This document shows, one piece after another, positions 45,827 to 54,932 of a DNA stretch of 64,000 bases. The notes beneath the pieces were generated by a model, which was not told where the DNA came from, made no database searches, and saw nothing but the letters and a program-made list of their open reading frames with translations. The DNA lies in contig NZ_JACCBY010000006.1 of assembly GCF_013409985.1 (NCBI RefSeq), positions 62,001 through 126,000 on the forward strand, given 5' to 3'. The DNA comes from Sphingomonas melonis (lineage in GTDB: Bacteria > Pseudomonadota > Alphaproteobacteria > Sphingomonadales > Sphingomonadaceae). The stretch's first letter is position 1; each line of letters opens with the position of its first letter. The position numbers were made by a program, and so were the translations under genes.

Positions 45827-46024
45827 TCATCGCCGGAATAGTGCGTCGGCGGTTGCACGGTGGTTAACCGATCGCTCGCGTGCCAGCCTGGTGCGCAGGA
45901 TCTCGCCCTCCAGCAAGACTAGGCGGGCGTCGAGCTCCGCAACCGACAGGGGGTCGAGATCCTGCCGCAGCAGCTCGGTCAACGCGTCATTGGGACGCGA
46001 CGGGGCGTCGTCCGATTCCATCAT
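45827..46024 (-). CDS. DUF1192 domain protein
   Basis: 65 aa with LDPLSVAELDARLVLLEGEILRTR, the small coiled-coil DUF1192 signature common in Alphaproteobacteria. The start is one of two adjacent ATGs (46024, 46021). Divergent from the quinone oxidoreductase gene. Function unknown. Confidence 0.8.
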   Translation of the reverse strand: MMESDDAPSRPNDALTELLRQDLDPLSVAELDARLVLLEGEILRTRLARERSVNHRATADALFRR

Positions 46025-46116
46025 CACGTAACGTTGACCCCCGCCCGCACGATGTCAATAAGGCCGAACAGCCCGTTCCCTGGCGGACGGGCGAGATACG
46101 GACAGGATGCGACCGG

Positions 46117-47115
46117 ATGAGCCAAGTGCCCGAGACGATGCAGGCGATCGACCCGGAATCGCCGGGCGGCCCCGAGGTGCTGCGGCTGGTCGAGCGGCCG
46201 GTGCCGCAGCCCGCCGCGGGCGAGGTGCTGATCCGAGTCGCCGCCGCCGGCGTCAACCGCCCCGACGTGCTCCAGCGCAAGGGCGGATACCCGCCGCCGC
46301 CGGGCGCGCCGTCGATCCCCGGGCTGGAGATCGCGGGCACGGTCGTCGCGCTCGGCGCCGATGTCGATGCGGCGCTGCTCGGCCAGCGCGTCTGTGCGCT
46401 GCTCGCCGGCGGCGGCTATGCGCAATATGCCGTCGCCCCCGCCGGTCAGTGCCTGCCGGTGCCGGACGGACTCGAGATGGTCGAGGCGGCGGCGATCCCC
46501 GAGACGCTGTTCACCGTGTGGACCAATCTGTTCGAGCGCGCCTTCGCCACCGAGGGCGACAGCGTGCTGCTGCACGGCGGGACCAGCGGGATCGGTACGA
46601 TGGCGATCGCGCTCGCGAATATCTTCGGCCTGACGATCATCGTCACCGCCGGCTCGGACGCGAAACGCGCGCGTGCGCTCGAACTGGGCGCGACCCATGC
46701 GATCAACTACAAGACGGAGGATTTCGTCGAGCGCGTGCTGGCGATCACCGACGGCAAGGGCGTCACCGCAGTCATCGACATGGTTGGTGGCGACTATGTG
46801 CCGCGCAATCTGCGATGCCTCGCCGACGATGGCCGCCACGTGTCGATCGCCGTGCAGGGCGGCGCGCAGGCAACGGTTCCGCTGTTCGAGATCATGCGTC
46901 GCCGGCTGACGCTGACCGGTTCGACGCTGCGGCCGCGCGACACGGCGTTCAAGTCGCTCGTTGCCGACGAGATCGGCCGCACCGTCTGGCCGCATGTCGA
47001 GGCGGGCCGGCTGCGCCCGATCATTGACCGTGTCTTCCCGCTCGCCGAAGCCGCCGCCGCGCATGCCCGCATGGAAGAGGGCGACCATGTCGGCAAGATC
47101 GTGCTGACCGTCTGA
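46117..47115 (+). CDS. NAD(P)H:quinone oxidoreductase, zinc-free MDR family
   Basis: 332 aa from the ATG at 46117; the open frame from 45880 is antisense to DUF1192. GroES-like N-terminus, then LHGGTSGIGTMAIALANIFG (NADPH loop) and a C-terminal HARMEEGDHVGKIVL. It has no zinc-binding Cys cluster and is closest to the PIG3/QorA type, which reduces quinones. Followed by a LacI regulator on the same strand after 311 bases. Confidence 0.88.
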   Translation: MSQVPETMQAIDPESPGGPEVLRLVERPVPQPAAGEVLIRVAAAGVNRPDVLQRKGGYPPPPGAPSIPGLEIAGTVVALGADVDAALLGQRVCALLAGGGYAQYAVAPAGQCLPVPDGLEMVEAAAIPETLFTVWTNLFERAFATEGDSVLLHGGTSGIGTMAIALANIFGLTIIVTAGSDAKRARALELGATHAINYKTEDFVERVLAITDGKGVTAVIDMVGGDYVPRNLRCLADDGRHVSIAVQGGAQATVPLFEIMRRRLTLTGSTLRPRDTAFKSLVADEIGRTVWPHVEAGRLRPIIDRVFPLAEAAAAHARMEEGDHVGKIVLTV

Positions 47116-47426
47116 CGCCGGGCCGCACCCCGCCCGGCGCTTGTGCCGGACATAAGGCAATGCTGGAGGTGCGGCGGCGTCGACCAACGACTGCATCGCC
47201 GGGAATTCATCGTTAACTCATTCTTCCATATAGGTAACTTATCGAGTGATCCGGCGTGCAGGTGGCCGTGCTCGTGTTCGCGGGATCTTGCGGATGCACG
47301 TGGTAACTTGACGATGACCAGGTGCGGTTCCGCACCGATGCCGCCGATCCTGGCGAAACTCTTGCCCCTCCTGCCGCTTGCGTCCATGCCTGCGGTTCCT
47401 ACCCAACGGATTGCCTCGCGCGCGTC
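47116..47426 (+). promoter_or_regulatory. 311-bp gap upstream of the LacI regulator gene
   Basis: No gene seen. The start holds a GC-rich inverted repeat directly after the oxidoreductase stop that may end its transcript. The stretch 47200-47260 is AT-rich, with TTAACTC and CATATAGG, and is the likely promoter. Confidence 0.35.
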
Positions 47427-48506
47427 ATGACCCTTCCCTCCGCTCTTCCTCCTCGCTCCTCCCGCCGGGCGGGCTCCGCGCCGACGATCAGCGACGTCGC
47501 CCGACGCGCCGGCGTCTCGCCGATGACCGTCTCGCGCGTGATCAACGGCGAAAGCAACGTCCGGCCCGCGACCCGCGAGCGGGTCAATGATGCGATCTCC
47601 GCGCTCAACTACGCGCCCAATCCGGCCGCGCGCAGCCTGGCAGGCGCGGGTCCCTCGCGGGTCGGCCTGCTCTACAGCAATCCCGGCGCGGGGTTCCTGA
47701 GCGAGTTCCTGCTCGGCAGCCTCGACCAGGCGAGCCGCAGCGACGTGCAGATCATCGCCGAGAAATGCGATCTCGGCGACCACGAGCTGGAAGTGGCGCA
47801 GCATCTGATCGACGGCGGCATCGACGGCATCATCCTGCCGCCGCCGCTGTGCGAGGCGCCGGCGCTGCTCGCGCTGCTCGACGCCGCGAACGTCCCGAGC
47901 GTCACCGTCGCCACCGGCCGCCCGGCCGAGCGCCAGATGGCGATCCGCATCGACGATCGCGCCGCGGCGGTGACGATGATGCGCCATATCATGGACCTCG
48001 GCCATCGCCGCATCGGCTTCATCAAGGGCAATCCCAACCTGTCCGCCAGCGACCAGCGCCTGGAAGGCTATCACGAGGCCCTCGCCGAGGCGGGGATCGC
48101 GGTCGATCCGGCGCTGATCGTCGAGGGGCTGTTCACCTATCTGTCCGGCCTCGACGCCGCCGAGCAGCTGCTCGGCCTCGCCGATCCGCCGACCGCGATC
48201 TTCTCGTCCAACGACGACATGGCGGCGGCGACGGTCGCGGTGGCGCACCGCCGCGGCCTCGACGTGCCGGGCGACCTCACCGTCTGCGGCTTCGACGATA
48301 CCACGCTCTCGACCGCGATCTGGCCCGAGCTGACCACCATCCACCAGCCGATCGCCGACATGGCGCGCGCCGCGGTCGCGCTGCTGGTCGGCACCATCCG
48401 CCGCCAGCGCGGTGGCGATGCGCCGCGCCACCAGGTGCTCGACTATACGCTGATCCGCCGCCAGTCGGACGCGCCGCCACGGCGGCGACCGCGCGCCAGC
48501 CTCTGA
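47427..48506 (+). CDS. LacI family transcriptional regulator
   Basis: 359 aa. N-terminal helix-turn-helix and hinge: PTISDVARRAGVSPMTVSRV and NPAARSLAG. A periplasmic-binding-protein-like effector domain follows, with DDMAAATVAVAHRRGL and VCGFDDTTLSTAIWPELTT. The effector is probably a sugar, by family. No transporter or sugar enzyme lies next to it, so its targets are elsewhere or it is autoregulatory. The start ATG at 47427 was chosen for family length; its ribosome site is weak. Confidence 0.85.
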   Translation: MTLPSALPPRSSRRAGSAPTISDVARRAGVSPMTVSRVINGESNVRPATRERVNDAISALNYAPNPAARSLAGAGPSRVGLLYSNPGAGFLSEFLLGSLDQASRSDVQIIAEKCDLGDHELEVAQHLIDGGIDGIILPPPLCEAPALLALLDAANVPSVTVATGRPAERQMAIRIDDRAAAVTMMRHIMDLGHRRIGFIKGNPNLSASDQRLEGYHEALAEAGIAVDPALIVEGLFTYLSGLDAAEQLLGLADPPTAIFSSNDDMAAATVAVAHRRGLDVPGDLTVCGFDDTTLSTAIWPELTTIHQPIADMARAAVALLVGTIRRQRGGDAPRHQVLDYTLIRRQSDAPPRRRPRASL

Positions 48507-48602
48507 CCGGTCGATCCGCCCGCGCGATCGGTTATGGGTTGCGCCGCGCCGCGCAAGCGTAGACGGTGGCGGCGGGCGACGAGAAGGTGACACGCTAAGC
48601 TT

Positions 48603-51074
48603 ATGGCGACGCAGGCTGCGCCCTTGGATGCCGCGATGCAGGCGCGGCGCTGGATCGCCGAGTATTGCGCCCGCACCAACGCGGGCGACGTGCTGTGCGG
48701 CAGCGACGATCCCGCCTGGGCGGCGATGTTCGAGGAACTCGCCACCGTCGCCTCCGACGATCTCGACCATGTCCGCGAGCGCGTCCAGCGCCACGCCGCC
48801 GACATCGGCATGGGCTTCCGCATCATCGGCGAGGCGGACGAGCGGCCCTGGCCGGTATCGCCGGTGCCGCTGCTGATCGAGGCCGCCGAATGGGCGCAGA
48901 TCGTCCGCGGCGTTACCCAGCGCGCCGCGCTGATGGAGACGGTGATCGCCGATCTCTACGGTCCCGCCCGGCTGGTCGAGCGCGGCCTGATCCCCGCCGC
49001 CCTGGTCACCGGCAGCCCCTATTTCCTGCGGCCGATGGTCGGGCTGGAGCCGCCGGGCGGCCGCCATCTGCATTTCATCGCGATCGACCTGGGCCGCGGC
49101 CCGACCGGCGAATGGCGCGTGCTCGCCGATCACCTGCGCGCGCCGGCCGGCGCGGGCTATGCGCTGGAGAACCGGCTCGCGGTCAGCCGCACGCTCGGCG
49201 GCCTGCAGGCGCGGATCAACGTCCAGCGCCACGCGCCCTTCTTCGCCGCCTTCCGCGCCGGCATCGCCGCGATGTGCCGGCGCAGCGACCCGCGCATCGG
49301 CCTGATGACGCCCGGCCGGTTCAACCCGAGCTATCCCGAACAGGCCCATCTCGCCCGCTATCTCGGCCTGCTGCTGGTCGAGGGCGCCGACCTCGCCGCG
49401 CTCGAGAACCAGCTCTATGTCCGCACCATCGCCGGGCTCAAGCGGGTGGATGCGCTGTGGCGGCGGGTCGATCCGCGCATGCTCGATCCGCTGGCGTTCG
49501 ATTCGCATTCGCAGATCGGCGTGCCGGGGCTGATCGATGCCTATGCCGCGGGCAATGTCGTGCTCTCCAACGCCCCCGGTGCGGGCGTGCTCGAAGCGCC
49601 GGCATTCGGCGCCTTCCTGCCGCAATTGGCGACGCGGCTGTGCGGCGAAAGCCTGCACCTGCCCAATATCGCCACCTGGTGGTGCGGCCAGCCGTCCGAG
49701 CGCGCGCATGTCGAGGAGGATCTCGACCGGATGCTGATCGGCTCGGCGTTCGGGCCGGTGCCGCTCGGCCTGCCGGGCGGCCGCACCATCCCCGGCGGCG
49801 AGCTTGACGCGGGCCAGCGCGCCGCGCTGCTGGCCGATATGACGCGCCGGCCGCAGGATTATGTCGGGCAGGAGATCGTGCGCCTGTCGACCATGCCCGT
49901 GGTGATCGGCGACCAGCTCGTGCCGCGGCCGTTCACGCTGCGCGTCTTCGCCGCGCGCGACGGCAATGGCGAGTGGACGGTGCTGCCCGGCGGCTTTGCC
50001 CGCATCGGCGAGACGACCGACGCGCGCGCGAGCGTGCTGGGCGAGGGGACCTGGTCCGCCGACGTCTGCATCCACGGCGCCGACACGGTCGAGCCGGTGT
50101 CGCTGCTCCCCGCGCCCGATTCGCACCACGTCCGCCGCAACCCCGGCACGCTGCCGAGCCGCGTCGCGGACAATTTCTACTGGCTCGGCCGCTATCTCGA
50201 ACGCGGTGAGGCGCTGCTCGCCGCGATCCGCGTCATGCTCGGCAATTCGATCGACGCCGATGGTGGCGCGGCGCTGTCGTCGGCGACGGTCGGCAAGCTC
50301 GTCGGCCTCATTGCCGGCGGTGGCGCGGCGCCGCACCCCGCCTCGCTGCGCCGCACCGATCTCACCGCCTTCGCGCGGATCGCGATGGAGGACGAGGGCT
50401 GGCATTCGGTGGCGACGATCAATCGCCTCGCCCGCGGCATCGGCGAAGGCTCGCGCGACCGGCTGTCGGCCGACATGGTGCGGCTGCTCGAAGCGCCGTT
50501 CCCGATGCACCGCGGCATGCTCGACCGCGCCGGCTCGCTCCAGCGCCGCTATGTCGCGATCGCCGGCCTGTCGGCGGAGCATATGGGGCGCACCGCATCG
50601 TGGCGGTTCCACGATCTCGGCCGCCGCGTCGAGCGGGCGATGGCGATGACGCGCGCGCTGCGCCTGTTCGGCATGCCCGGCGCGACCGCCGACGATCTGT
50701 CGACGCTGCTCGACCTCGCCGACAGCCAGATCAGCTATCGCCAGCGTTACCTGACCGGCATCGCGCGCGTTCCCGTCGTCGATCTCGTCGCGCTCGATCC
50801 GGGCAATCCGCGCAGCCTCGCCTATCAGGCGGAGCGGATCAACGAGCGGCTGCGCGACCTGCCGGTGCTCAGCGACGACGGCATGCCCGAGCCGCAGCAG
50901 GCGCACGGCCGCAGCCTCGCCGCGGCGCTGGCGATGACCACCGCGGCGACGCTGGAACCCGACGTGCTCGGCGACATCGAGCGGCGGCTGGCGCACTTGT
51001 CCGAAAGCGTCGCGCGCCGCTATTTCCTGCAAGGCGCCGAGCCGCTGCGCGAAGGCGGGCTGACGCTGGCATGA
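48603..51074 (+). CDS. Fused circularly permuted ATP-grasp and alpha-E domain protein
   Basis: 823 aa. Residues about 1-480 form a circularly permuted ATP-grasp ligase (DUF404/DUF407 type): GRHLHFIAIDLGRGPTGEW, NAPGAGVLEAPAFGAFLP, YVGQEIVRLSTMPV and RPFTLRVFAARDG. Residues about 515-810 form the all-helical alpha-E domain (DUF403): NFYWLGRYLERGEALL, RFHDLGRRVERAMAMTRALR and SYRQRYLTGIARVPVVDL. The two are separate genes in many bacteria and fused here. The family is predicted to join a peptide or amino acid in ATP-dependent fashion; the product is unknown. A transglutaminase follows after about 200 bases. Confidence 0.9.
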   Translation: MATQAAPLDAAMQARRWIAEYCARTNAGDVLCGSDDPAWAAMFEELATVASDDLDHVRERVQRHAADIGMGFRIIGEADERPWPVSPVPLLIEAAEWAQIVRGVTQRAALMETVIADLYGPARLVERGLIPAALVTGSPYFLRPMVGLEPPGGRHLHFIAIDLGRGPTGEWRVLADHLRAPAGAGYALENRLAVSRTLGGLQARINVQRHAPFFAAFRAGIAAMCRRSDPRIGLMTPGRFNPSYPEQAHLARYLGLLLVEGADLAALENQLYVRTIAGLKRVDALWRRVDPRMLDPLAFDSHSQIGVPGLIDAYAAGNVVLSNAPGAGVLEAPAFGAFLPQLATRLCGESLHLPNIATWWCGQPSERAHVEEDLDRMLIGSAFGPVPLGLPGGRTIPGGELDAGQRAALLADMTRRPQDYVGQEIVRLSTMPVVIGDQLVPRPFTLRVFAARDGNGEWTVLPGGFARIGETTDARASVLGEGTWSADVCIHGADTVEPVSLLPAPDSHHVRRNPGTLPSRVADNFYWLGRYLERGEALLAAIRVMLGNSIDADGGAALSSATVGKLVGLIAGGGAAPHPASLRRTDLTAFARIAMEDEGWHSVATINRLARGIGEGSRDRLSADMVRLLEAPFPMHRGMLDRAGSLQRRYVAIAGLSAEHMGRTASWRFHDLGRRVERAMAMTRALRLFGMPGATADDLSTLLDLADSQISYRQRYLTGIARVPVVDLVALDPGNPRSLAYQAERINERLRDLPVLSDDGMPEPQQAHGRSLAAALAMTTAATLEPDVLGDIERRLAHLSESVARRYFLQGAEPLREGGLTLA

Positions 51075-51127
51075 TCCGCACGCTGGATCATGGCGGGTGG
51101 GGTTCGGAACCCGTCCACCCTCACATC

Positions 51128-51232
51128 GTCACCCCGGACTGGTTCCGGGGTCCACTCCCCGGCGAGGAGAAAGGCTTGAGGCGCGCGCGCGCGCTTGCGG
51201 CCCGGTGGACCCCGGAACCAGTCCGGGGTGAC
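51128..51232. repeat. REP-like inverted repeat, copy 2, with an alternating CG tract
   Basis: Arms 51128-51155 and 51205-51232 are perfect reverse complements over 28 bp. Between them lies a run of alternating GC (about 51181-51194). It is the best-preserved of the copies and lies between the ATP-grasp and transglutaminase genes. Confidence 0.88.
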
Positions 51233-51281
51233 GGGGAGGGCGGAGCAAACGACCGACCCAAGCCGGCCGAAGGGAAACGGC

Positions 51282-52181
51282 ATGATCGGTGAAATGCTCT
51301 ACGATATCCGCCACATCACGCGCTTCGACTATGGCGGCAACGTCAAGTTCGCGCGCTGCAACCTGCGGCTGAAGCCGATCGACTGGCCGGGGCAGAGCCT
51401 CGAGGATTATGCGCTGACCGTCGAGCCGGTCGGCCGGCTCAGCGCGGCGCGCGCCGAGGCGGGGCTCGCCAATGTCACCCGGCTGGTGATCGACACGCCG
51501 GTGCGCAGCCTGACGATCGAGAGCCGCTCGCGGATGCGCGTCGACCGGCTGGTGCCGGTGCCCGCGCCGGACGACCCGACGCTGGGCGAGGTCGCCGCGC
51601 TCGCCCGCGCCAGCCGCGACCTGTCGGCGGCAAGCCCCGCCAATTACCTGTTCCCGTCGCCGCTGATCCCGCTCGACCATGCGATCGCGGCCTATTGCGC
51701 GAGCGATCTCGATCCGGCGCGCGGCGCGCTGGAGGCGGGCATCGCGCTCGCCCGCCGCATCCAGGACGATTTCACCTTCGACGCGACCGCGACGTTGGTC
51801 GACACCCCGCCGCACGAGGCGTTCCTCAAGCGCAAGGGCGTCTGCCAGGATTTCGCGCAGGTCATGATCACCGGGCTGCGCGCCGCCGGTCTGCCCGCGG
51901 CCTATGCCAGCGGCTATATCCGCACCATCCCGCCGGCGGGCCAGCCGCGGCTGGTCGGCGCGGATGCGACGCACGCCTGGGTGCTGCTATGGTGCGGGCC
52001 GGTGCACGGCTGGGTCGGGCTCGATCCCACCAACGGCATCTGGATGGCGGGCGATCATATCGTCATGGCGGTCGGGCGCGACTATGCCGAGATCGCGCCG
52101 GTCGACGGCGTGGTGCTGGGATCGCAGGCGCAGAACATGGCAGTCAGCGTCGATGTCGCGCCGCTGACCTCCGCCGTCTGA
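51282..52181 (+). CDS. Transglutaminase-like cysteine protease, partner of the ATP-grasp/alpha-E protein
   Basis: 299 aa from the ATG at 51282 (AAGGGAAA upstream). An N-terminal bacterial transglutaminase-like region (YDIRHITRFDYGGNVKFAR) is followed by the core with its triad: Cys in KRKGVCQDFAQV, His in DATHAWVLLW and Asp in GLDPTNG. Such proteins accompany the ATP-grasp/alpha-E pair and are thought to cut or transfer the peptide product. No signal peptide, so cytoplasmic. Confidence 0.88.
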   Translation: MIGEMLYDIRHITRFDYGGNVKFARCNLRLKPIDWPGQSLEDYALTVEPVGRLSAARAEAGLANVTRLVIDTPVRSLTIESRSRMRVDRLVPVPAPDDPTLGEVAALARASRDLSAASPANYLFPSPLIPLDHAIAAYCASDLDPARGALEAGIALARRIQDDFTFDATATLVDTPPHEAFLKRKGVCQDFAQVMITGLRAAGLPAAYASGYIRTIPPAGQPRLVGADATHAWVLLWCGPVHGWVGLDPTNGIWMAGDHIVMAVGRDYAEIAPVDGVVLGSQAQNMAVSVDVAPLTSAV

Positions 52182-52190
52182 TTCACGTCC

Positions 52191-52260
52191 CCCGTTCGCC
52201 CGGAGCCGGTCGAAGGGCAGGTGAGTCCCACCGTGATTCGACACGTTCGGCACGAACGGG
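52191..52260. repeat. Second type of intergenic palindromic repeat
   Basis: Outer arms CCCGTTCG (52191-52198) and CGAACGGG (52253-52260) enclose GGAGCCGGTCGAAGGGCAG. This resembles the CGTTCGCCCTGAGCCTGTCGAAGGG-like element scattered through many proteobacterial genomes. It lies between the convergent transglutaminase and ligD genes. Confidence 0.65.
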
Positions 52261-52294
52261 AGAGGGGTGCCGCGGCAGGTAGAGCGTTCGCCCC

Positions 52295-54805
52295 TCACAA
52301 ATCCGGCAGCACCTGATCCGCCACGCCCCAGCCGGCCAGCGCCCGCGAGGTCGCGCGTTGCAGCAGCTCGTCCGCGTCGCGCACGCCCCAGCGTGCCGCG
52401 GTGTCGATGTCGCGCAGCTCGGTCCACGATACCGGCGCCGCCACCGGCGCGCCGGCGCGCGCCCGCGCCGAATAGGGCATGATCGCGGTGCTGCCGCGCT
52501 GGTTGCGCAGATAGTCGATGAAGATCTTGCCCTTGCGCTTGGCCTTGGTCATCACCGCGACGTAGCGGTCGGGCTCCGCCGCCGCCAACGCGCGGGCGAA
52601 GCGGTCGGCGAAGTCCTTCACCGCCGGCCATTCCGCCTGGGGGGTCAGCGGCACGACGACGTGCACGCCCTTGCCGCCCGACAGCAACGGAAAGCTGACC
52701 AGCCCCAGTTCCGCCAGCTGCGCGCTGACATGCTCCGCCGCGCGCTTGGTGTCGGCGAAGTCGAGCCCCTCGTCGGGGTCGAGGTCGATCACCAGCCGGT
52801 CGGGCTTCTCGATATCCTCGATCCGCGATCCCCAGCCGTGGAACTCGATCGTCCCCATCTGGACGCAGGCGACCAGCCCGTCGGCATCGTCGACATAGAG
52901 ATAGGGCTGCACCGAGCCGTCCTTCTCGGTGACGTCGACATGGTGCACGGTGTCGCCGAAGCTGCCGGCGTCATGCTTCTGGAAGAAGCACGCGCGCGCC
53001 CGCCCCTGCGGGCACCGGACGAGGCTGACCGGCCGGCGGCCGGCCCAGGGCAGCATGATCGGCGCCAGTTTGGCATAATAATCGGCAAGCTCGCCCTTGG
53101 TGACGTTGCTCTCCGGAAAGATCACCCGGTCGCGGCTGCTCACCGTGATATGCACTTCGGGCGCGGCGGGGGCGGGCTGGGGCACCTCCGCCACCACATC
53201 CTCCGCCGCCTTGTCGCCGCGCAGGCCGAGGAAGCTCGAATGGCGCAGCACCTTGTCCGGCGTCACCTCCGCATAGGCGATTTCCGCGACCAGTTCGGGC
53301 TTCACCCATTTTGCGCCGCGCAGCGCCGCCTTGAACGGCTTGATGCTCGCCGCATCGACCGGCGGCGCCTCGGTGGCGAGCGCCGCCAGCCGCTCGGCCA
53401 GTTCGTCCATCCGCGCCTGGTCGAAGCCGGTGCCGACCTTGCCGGCGTAGCGGAAGCCGCCGTCCTCATGCACGCCGAGCAGCAGCGACTTGAACCCGCG
53501 CTTCTTGTCGGACGGCGTCCAGCCGACGATGACGAACTCCTGCCGCCGCGTGCATTTCGCCTTCAGCCACGTCCGGTTGCGCTTGCCGGCATAGGGCGCG
53601 TCGGCGCGTTTGGAGACGACGCCTTCAAGCCCCTCCTTGCACATTGCCGTGAACAGCGCCTCGCCCGAGCCGAGCACGTGGTCGGCGAATTGCAGCCGCG
53701 GGCCGTCGCTGAGGATCGCGCGCAGCCGGTCCTTGCGCTCCACCGTGGTCAGCGCGGTCAGATCCTCGCCGTCGAGTTCGAGCAGATCGAAGGCGAACAG
53801 CGTCATGTCGCCGGCGGTGGAGATGGCATCCTTCAGCGTCGAGAAATCGGGCCGGCCGTCCTTGAACGCGACGATCTCGCCATCGACCAGCGCGCTGTCG
53901 ACCGGCAGCTCGGCCGCCGCCGTGGCGATCGCGGCAAACTTGTCGGTCCAGTCGAGCCCGCTGCGGGTATAGACCTTCGCCGTGCCGCCCGCGACCGCGA
54001 CGAGCGCGCGATAGCCGTCATATTTCACCTCGTGCAGCCAGCCGGTGCCGGCCGGGACGGCGTCGACCAGGGTACAGAGCTGCGGTTCGCGGAAGGCGGG
54101 GAGCGGGGCGCCCTTGCCGCCGCGCCGCTTGGCCGGCTTCGCCGGCTTGGCCGGTTGGGCCGGTTGGGCCGGTTTGGCGGATGTCTTCGGCTGTACCGCC
54201 TTCGCCGCCTTGGCGGGGGAGGGCGTGCGCGCCGGCTTGCCCTCGGCGATCTCCGCCATCGTCCGGCCGGTCGCGACGCTGGTCAGCGCCTCCTCGACCA
54301 GCGTGTCGGTGCCGCCGGCATAGGCGTCGTCGATCTTGCGCAGCAGCCAGTTCTCGCGCGTCTCCTTGGCGCGCGGCTTCAGCCGGATCAGCAGCCACTC
54401 GCCCTTCATCCGCTCGCCGTCGAGCGTGAAGTGCAGATGGCCTTTCTCGATGTCCTTGGCCGATTTGCCGGCCACCGGCGCCCAGGTGCCGCGGTCCCAC
54501 AGCATCACCGTGCCGCCGCCATATTCGCCCTTGGGGATCGTCCCCTCGAACGTGGCATAGGAGAGCGGATGGTCCTCGGTGCGCACCGCGAGCCGCTTCT
54601 CGTCGGGATCGAGGCTCGGCCCCCGCGTCACCGCCCAGCTCTTGAGCACCCCGTCGACCTCCAGCCGGAAGTCCCAGTGCAGCCGCGTCGCGTCATGCTT
54701 CTGCACGATGAAGCTGTTGCCATGCCCGGGCTCCAGCGTTCCGGCCGGCTCGGCCGTCTTCGCGAAATCGCGCTTGGCGTTATAGCGTTCGAGCGGATCG
54801 GTCAT
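52295..54805 (-). CDS. ligD: DNA ligase D (3'-phosphoesterase, ligase and polymerase domains)
   Basis: 836 aa in the order phosphoesterase-ligase-polymerase. Phosphoesterase (about 30-180): QKHDATRLHWDFRLE. Ligase: nucleotidyl Lys at about 261 in EVKYDGYR and DGEIVAFKDGR. Polymerase (about 550-830): VIDLDPDEGLDF with the catalytic Asp residues and GGKGVHVVVPL. A flexible Ala/Pro/Lys linker (about 193-230) joins the first two. It repairs double-strand breaks with Ku, whose gene lies 127 bases upstream on the same strand. Confidence 0.94.
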   Translation of the reverse strand: MTDPLERYNAKRDFAKTAEPAGTLEPGHGNSFIVQKHDATRLHWDFRLEVDGVLKSWAVTRGPSLDPDEKRLAVRTEDHPLSYATFEGTIPKGEYGGGTVMLWDRGTWAPVAGKSAKDIEKGHLHFTLDGERMKGEWLLIRLKPRAKETRENWLLRKIDDAYAGGTDTLVEEALTSVATGRTMAEIAEGKPARTPSPAKAAKAVQPKTSAKPAQPAQPAKPAKPAKRRGGKGAPLPAFREPQLCTLVDAVPAGTGWLHEVKYDGYRALVAVAGGTAKVYTRSGLDWTDKFAAIATAAAELPVDSALVDGEIVAFKDGRPDFSTLKDAISTAGDMTLFAFDLLELDGEDLTALTTVERKDRLRAILSDGPRLQFADHVLGSGEALFTAMCKEGLEGVVSKRADAPYAGKRNRTWLKAKCTRRQEFVIVGWTPSDKKRGFKSLLLGVHEDGGFRYAGKVGTGFDQARMDELAERLAALATEAPPVDAASIKPFKAALRGAKWVKPELVAEIAYAEVTPDKVLRHSSFLGLRGDKAAEDVVAEVPQPAPAAPEVHITVSSRDRVIFPESNVTKGELADYYAKLAPIMLPWAGRRPVSLVRCPQGRARACFFQKHDAGSFGDTVHHVDVTEKDGSVQPYLYVDDADGLVACVQMGTIEFHGWGSRIEDIEKPDRLVIDLDPDEGLDFADTKRAAEHVSAQLAELGLVSFPLLSGGKGVHVVVPLTPQAEWPAVKDFADRFARALAAAEPDRYVAVMTKAKRKGKIFIDYLRNQRGSTAIMPYSARARAGAPVAAPVSWTELRDIDTAARWGVRDADELLQRATSRALAGWGVADQVLPDL
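54127..54175. repeat. Short tandem repeat inside ligD
   Basis: About five imperfect copies of a 9-bp unit (ccggttggg-like) encode the Pro-Ala-Lys/Gln linker of LigD. Length changes here would keep the frame and alter the domain spacing. Confidence 0.7.
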
Positions 54806-54859
54806 GCCCGGCGCCGATCGCCGCGATGATGAGGCGCGATCGCTTTCGCCGCCCTATCC

Positions 54860-54916
54860 GTCACCCCGGCCTTTCTCCTCGCCGCGGGGTGGACTCCGGA
54901 ACAAGCCCGGGGTGAC
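54860..54916. repeat. REP-like inverted repeat, degraded copy
   Basis: The right arm (54889-54916) is nearly intact, while only the first 12 bases of the left arm (54860-54871) are recognisable. Between ligD and ku. Confidence 0.7.
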
Positions 54917-54932
54917 GGTCGCGAGGATCGGC

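Noticed and set aside
47143..47430. 95-codon plus-strand frame before the LacI gene
   Set aside because: Cys/Arg/Ser-rich with no ribosome site; read as leader DNA.
46794..51032. Minus-strand open frame (1412 codons) across the LacI and ATP-grasp genes
   Set aside because: It spans several real plus-strand genes and intergenic DNA, with no domain.
51181..51194. Alternating GC run as a possible Z-DNA site
   Set aside because: Too short to call a feature; noted within the repeat entry.
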